Below the pieces are notes generated by a model that was not told where the DNA came from, searched no databases, and was given only the letters and a program-made list of their open reading frames with translations. 64,000 bases of DNA. Source: JBMZCV01 sp049613665. Lineage in GTDB: Bacteria; Bacteroidota; Bacteroidia; Chitinophagales; UBA2359. Position numbers and translations under genes: made by a program. Positions 60,393-64,000 of this stretch are shown here, in pieces. Location of the stretch: the NCBI GenBank assembly GCA_049613665.1, contig JBMZCV010000005.1, positions 1 to 64,000 on the forward strand. The letters run 5' to 3'. Numbering within the stretch: the first letter of the stretch is position 1; each line of letters begins with the position of its first letter.

Positions 60393-62618
60393 TTATTTTT
60401 TTGCCAAACGAAAACGCATACCGATATACATTTCTCTTCCTCGTGTTGGCCCCCAAACCGAAGAAGTATCAAAATATGGGCTAAATGGATTTTCCCAGCT
60501 AATAATTGGTCGTTTTTGGCGGAAATCAAAAATATTTTCGCAGCCAGCATACCATTCAAATTTGCCGACATTGTAGCTAATTTGTGTATTGAAAGTAGTA
60601 TAAGCTTTCGAAAAATCTGGTCGCTGAAAATCTTCTATATTATCTGTTGTATTTGGCAAACGCTGCTTTCCATACCAATGCATACTTGCATCAATGTGAA
60701 ATTTCTCATTCGGAGTTTGATAGCCAACAGTAGCTAAAAAGCGATGTGCCGAATTGAATGGCAACAATATTTTTCCTTCATTTACTTTTCTGAACACATC
60801 TAAAAAGTTGTAGCCTAATTTAAAATCTAATTTCTCCCAAAATTCGATATAAAAATCAGTTTGAAAACCATTACTTGTACTTGTTTCTTCAAAATTTTTG
60901 ACAATGGCTTCCGTAGGATTGCTGTCGTAATCTGGAAAAATTTGATTTTGAAAATCGGTTCTGTAAAAATCGCTGCTGAAATAGCCATAAATATTTTCGG
61001 TTTCAAATTTTTGCGTCATGCTCACGCCCCAATTTAAGGCTTTTTCAGGTCTTAAAGCTTCTTCAAAAATAATGTTGCGAGAACTTACCAATAAGCCGAC
61101 GTTTTCGCTAAACAAATTGACGGTTCGCCAGCCTGTTCCGATGCTCGCACGAAAGTCTAATTTATCTGTAAAATCATATTTTCCCAAAACACGAGGCGTA
61201 AATTGCCAGCCGAAATCATTGTGATAATCAGCACGCATTCCTGCTGTTACATGTAACTTATCGTCTAAAAAATTCGCTGTATTTTCAGCGAAAATCCCTG
61301 TTACTGCTTCTTTTTTCTTATAATTTCCATCATAGGTTCTACCCAATTCATTTGTGGTAAAAGCAATGTCTTCATTCAAATTTAAATAACGCTGACTAAT
61401 GCCTGTTTTTAGCGAAAAGTTGGTGCGATAGTTCCATTCATGCTGAATATTAGCATACATATTTGTTTGAGAAGCATCATATTTTACCGTTCCAAAAAAT
61501 GAATTTTGCTGCTGATGAAAGCCAGAAAGCATCAGACTCATTTGATGTTTTTGATTGATTTTGTAAGAAGTTTTCGACCAAATATCTGCTTGCTGCAATT
61601 CGACTGTTTGTCCATATATTTCGTCGCTACCTTTATCTTTTTTGGCATCAAAATCTATTTGCCCACCGATTCTTTTTTCATCTAACACACGAGTTGTAAT
61701 GCTTGTTTTCCAATTGGTTTCGTCATTTTGCCCATATTCTATTTTGTTAGAAAGCATATAGCGTGTCAATTTGGGCATATCGAGGAAAGTATCGTCATCT
61801 TTATCCATCTTTGTGGCAGGCTGTGCAGTATGAAAAGCGGTGAGATTACTCCAATTGTTTTTGCTCATTGCATAGTTTACATTAGCTTGCGTTTCGGCAA
61901 AACTATTGGCATAAAGATTAAATAACAAACGGTCGTCATTATCGCCATTTTTCGTCAAAACATTGATTTGGCCGCTAATACTTTCGTAGCCTTGCAACAC
62001 GCTATTTGCACCTTTCGACACATAAATATTATCAACCAAAGTTCCAGGTACGCTGCTAACACCGTAAGTGTAACTCAAGCCTTGAATTTGTGGCAAACCA
62101 TCTAACAATACTTGATTGTAAACACCTGAAAGTCCCAAAATTCGCAGTTCTTTGGAATTTGTTATTACATTAGTCGTTTGTGGCTGCACGGTTATTTGTG
62201 TAGAAAAACAACCTGCCAAATCGCAGCAAGCTGCTTTTTGTAATTCCACTTCCGTGATAACTTCGGTTTTGATAGGCGTTGCCAAGATAGCCATTCCAGC
62301 TTCTTGCCCTGTAATGACAACTGCATCAAGTTCTTCGGTTGTCAAAAGCTGACTAGTTATTTCGTTTTGATTTTCAATCAATAAGGTATCTGAAACATAG
62401 CCGACAAAACTAATAATTAGATTTTGAGGCGTTTCTGCTGTTTTTTCTAGCTCAAAAAAGCCATTTTCATTAGTAATTGTGCCTGTTGTTGTGCCTTGCC
62501 AATAGATATTTGCACCAATCAAAAATTCATTATCAGCGTTTGTAATTGTGCCTGTTATTTGTTGAGCAAATAAAACTGTTGGGCATAGGTAAAGTATGAA
62601 AAGGAAGTATTTTATCAT
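60393..62618 (-). CDS. TonB-dependent receptor with carboxypeptidase-like domain and CC-x4-C motif
   Basis: A 741-residue outer-membrane receptor. After the signal peptide (to about FAQQ, 20) comes a carboxypeptidase-regulatory-like domain (about 21-95: ITGTITNADNEFLIGANIYW). Then comes the plug, starting LDAVVITGQEAG and unusual for Cys131, Cys132 and Cys137 in ELQKAACCDLAGCFSTQ, followed by TNSKELRILGLSGVYNQVLLDGLPQIQGL. The barrel makes up the rest, ending in RGREMYIGMRFRL. I recall similar Cys-bearing receptors in Bacteroidota near metal-handling genes, so a copper or other metal ligand is possible. No such genes are adjacent. Transport by TonB is well supported; the ligand is not. Confidence 0.88.
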   Translation of the reverse strand: MIKYFLFILYLCPTVLFAQQITGTITNADNEFLIGANIYWQGTTTGTITNENGFFELEKTAETPQNLIISFVGYVSDTLLIENQNEITSQLLTTEELDAVVITGQEAGMAILATPIKTEVITEVELQKAACCDLAGCFSTQITVQPQTTNVITNSKELRILGLSGVYNQVLLDGLPQIQGLSYTYGVSSVPGTLVDNIYVSKGANSVLQGYESISGQINVLTKNGDNDDRLLFNLYANSFAETQANVNYAMSKNNWSNLTAFHTAQPATKMDKDDDTFLDMPKLTRYMLSNKIEYGQNDETNWKTSITTRVLDEKRIGGQIDFDAKKDKGSDEIYGQTVELQQADIWSKTSYKINQKHQMSLMLSGFHQQQNSFFGTVKYDASQTNMYANIQHEWNYRTNFSLKTGISQRYLNLNEDIAFTTNELGRTYDGNYKKKEAVTGIFAENTANFLDDKLHVTAGMRADYHNDFGWQFTPRVLGKYDFTDKLDFRASIGTGWRTVNLFSENVGLLVSSRNIIFEEALRPEKALNWGVSMTQKFETENIYGYFSSDFYRTDFQNQIFPDYDSNPTEAIVKNFEETSTSNGFQTDFYIEFWEKLDFKLGYNFLDVFRKVNEGKILLPFNSAHRFLATVGYQTPNEKFHIDASMHWYGKQRLPNTTDNIEDFQRPDFSKAYTTFNTQISYNVGKFEWYAGCENIFDFRQKRPIISWENPFSPYFDTSSVWGPTRGREMYIGMRFRLAKK

Positions 62619-63166
62619 TTTTTCTTATTTTAGATTTGTTTTAATTGTTATTTGCCTTTTTTTCACATAAAAAAAGAAAAGCAAACCTTTTATACAAATA
62701 TAAAAGAATTGTAGCACTATTTAGTTTGAATAGTGTCCTATTTTTTTAAATAAATGCAAAAAAATTGTGATTAGTAAATGTTATATACCAAAATATTGTG
62801 AGACTGATAGATTGTTAAATAGTTGTTCATAAGTTTTCTAGCACTCATTTTTTTTAATATTAAAACTCCACAAAATACGTTTTATATCGCTCTTTCAGGG
62901 CTAATTGTGTAGCATAATTCAAGACATAGGGTTAAAATCCTATGCTATGTTATATAATCTCATTGGAATATTAGCAAAAACCAAAAACCTTATTCACAAA
63001 ATTTTAGATGAGCGATAATAAGAAAATAAGGTGGTAGGCATTTTGAAAAAAGTCGCTTTTTTGAGGATATAATATTTTGCAAATATCTTGTTTCTTTTGA
63101 AAAAACTACTTAAAATATAACATTTATTATTTTCACATTTCTATTTTTTTTCAAAAACAACAACAA
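62619..63166. other. Gap with REP-like hairpin repeat remnants
   Basis: A hairpin CACTATT-TAGTTTG-AATAGTG lies at 62715-62735. CGCTCTTTCAGGGCTAATTG (62888 on) and CATAGG-GTTAAAAT-CCTATG (62925-62944), followed by CTATGTTATAT, resemble the CTTTCAGGGC / CATAGG...CCTATG repeats found between genes in many Bacteroidota. No gene is recognised. Confidence 0.5.
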
Positions 63167-63553
63167 ATGAAAATTTACTGTACCACTTGCTGCAAAGAAA
63201 AAATAAACACGACAGAAAAAGTAGCTGCTATTGACTTATATATTTCTGGCCGAATAAATGCTATTTATAAATGGAGTAAAAAAGACAAGATTGCGTTTCG
63301 CATTTTGTCTGGCAAATATGGTTTATTGCGGCCAGAAACTAAAATTGAATGGTATGATAAAAGGCTGAAAATGGAAGATATGCCGCAAATTGTGCCAATA
63401 ATTGCAGAGCATTTGAGTGAGACTAAAATTGATGAAGTGGTGTTTTTTGCAAAAGAACTAAACGATTTTCCAGATTGGAAGCCTTATTATAAAGCTATCG
63501 AAAAAGCTTGTTCATTAAAAAACATCTTGTTAAATATTAGGATAATTCCATAA
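63167..63553 (+). CDS. DUF6884-like small protein
   Basis: A 128-residue protein. It starts with a Cys-rich MKIYCTTCCKEK. The segment FRILSGKYGLLRPETKIEWYDKRLKMEDMP resembles the SAKYGLLxPxxxIxPYDxxL core of DUF6884-type proteins, and VVFFAKELNDFPDWKPYYKAIEKA follows. There is no signal peptide or membrane segment. Related proteins are found in diverse bacteria and phages, and I know of no established reaction. The gene is alone. The Cys pair at the start could bind metal. Confidence 0.65.
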   Translation: MKIYCTTCCKEKINTTEKVAAIDLYISGRINAIYKWSKKDKIAFRILSGKYGLLRPETKIEWYDKRLKMEDMPQIVPIIAEHLSETKIDEVVFFAKELNDFPDWKPYYKAIEKACSLKNILLNIRIIP

Positions 63554-63674
63554 ATTAATAAAATGGCATTTTCGATTTTGTGGTGTAGCGAACATTTTTT
63601 GTCGGTTTCAGTATGAGATTGCTTCATTTTTTTGTTTTGCAACAAAAGATGTTCACAATGACATTTTTTTTCAG

Positions 63675-63682
63675 TATCTTTG
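63675..63682 (+). promoter_or_regulatory. Bacteroidota -7 promoter element for the pterin dehydratase gene
   Basis: TATCTTTG matches TAnnTTTG and lies 24 bp before the ATG at 63706. This also argues for the downstream start. No TTTG lies at the usual distance. Confidence 0.5.
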
Positions 63683-63705
63683 TTTTCAAAATAAAATATA
63701 GAAAT

Positions 63706-63936
63706 ATGGCTTGGAAAGAAGAAAACAATCAGTTGAAACGAAGTTTTACTTTTAATAATTTTATAGATGCCTTCGCTTTTTTGACTAAAGTAGCGATTTT
63801 GGCAGAAAAGCACAATCATCATCCACATATCGAAAATGTGTATAATCAAGTGACTTTGAGCCTCAATACGCATGATGCTGGCAATATCGTAACGGAAAAA
63901 GACCATAATTTGGCGGCTGATATTGATAAGCTATAG
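63706..63936 (+). CDS. Pterin-4a-carbinolamine dehydratase
   Basis: A 76-residue enzyme that dehydrates 4a-hydroxytetrahydrobiopterin in pterin recycling. The ATG at 63706 is preferred to one at 63613, since the extra residues do not belong to the family and the promoter lies between them. Landmarks are FIDAFAFLTKVAILAEKHNHHPHIENVYNQV, with the catalytic His-His-Pro and the second His (position 38-42 region), and TVxLxTHDAGNIVTEKDHNLAADID. Bacterial members of this short form are common. No phenylalanine hydroxylase gene is beside it, so its usual partner is not shown. It is the last complete gene in the window; 63937-64000 holds nothing recognisable. Confidence 0.88.
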   Translation: MAWKEENNQLKRSFTFNNFIDAFAFLTKVAILAEKHNHHPHIENVYNQVTLSLNTHDAGNIVTEKDHNLAADIDKL

Positions 63937-64000
63937 ATTTTTGGATAAGACAAATTTGTTTTTTTTGAGTGAAAACTATTTTTAGAATAGTATAAGCACT

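Noticed and set aside
63613..63705. N-terminal extension of the pterin dehydratase from an upstream ATG
   Set aside because: The extra 31 residues are hydrophobic and unlike the family, and a TAnnTTTG element lies inside this stretch.

Overview
The window is from a low-GC member of the Bacteroidota. The evidence is type IX secretion (T9SS) C-terminal sorting domains (genes at 11673-14114 and 57196-58401), two SusC/FhuA-type TonB receptors, FKBP lipoproteins beside nrnA and ndk as in gliding Bacteroidota, and promoters of the Bacteroidota form TTTG-N20-TAnnTTTG (best example 34626-34657). I cannot name a genus. No rRNA, tRNA, CRISPR array, integrase or intact transposase gene was recognised.

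Layout. 1-3.2 kb: a type ISP-like restriction-modification enzyme. 4-11.5 kb: a GH3 beta-glucosidase, an O-antigen ligase-like protein and a secreted TPR protein. 11.7-20.9 kb: a T9SS haem/lamin-tail protein, a UDP-sugar dehydrogenase, two FKBP lipoproteins, nrnA and ndk. 21.4-26.4 kb: a TonB receptor, YfiR and CHASE8-like histidine kinase sensing module. 26.9-28.4 kb: an SCP2 domain fused to an alpha-methylacyl-CoA racemase. 28.5-36.5 kb: a defence-like island in which two small ATPase plus nuclease cassettes (AAA + DUF4435/TOPRIM, PARIS-like; AAA + PIN) sit on either side of mutS and a SpoU methyltransferase. 36.6-46.8 kb: arginine deiminase, an NhaC-type antiporter with a secreted N-terminus, a GAF histidine kinase, a decayed second copy of the PARIS-like ATPase, heptose-7-phosphate kinase, an aminotransferase and a rhodanese. 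47.2-64 kb: a frameshifted small gene, a seven-haem cytochrome, a thioredoxin-fold protein that has lost its CxxC, an LVIVD lipoprotein, glnS, a T9SS protein, a chagasin-like inhibitor, a Nudix hydrolase, a TonB receptor with a CC-x4-C motif, a DUF6884-like protein and a pterin dehydratase.

The most striking feature is the intergenic DNA. It is filled with at least four families of short non-coding repeats, here called A, B, C and D, with terminal inverted repeats typical of MITEs. A and B carry different ends around the same hairpin core. C (109 bp, TTAA ends) repeatedly sits exactly at stop codons. D has GTAAC...GTTAC ends. They nest in one another, cut into a pseudogene promoter, extend a reading frame, and appear to have been taken over as terminators. 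No transposase for any of them lies in the window.

Likely cooperating genes are: the TonB receptor, YfiR and kinase; each ATPase with its nuclease; the UDP-sugar dehydrogenase, O-antigen ligase-like protein and heptose kinase (surface polysaccharide); and the restriction enzyme with the two cassettes (defence). All functions are inferred from motifs read by eye. No database search was run.
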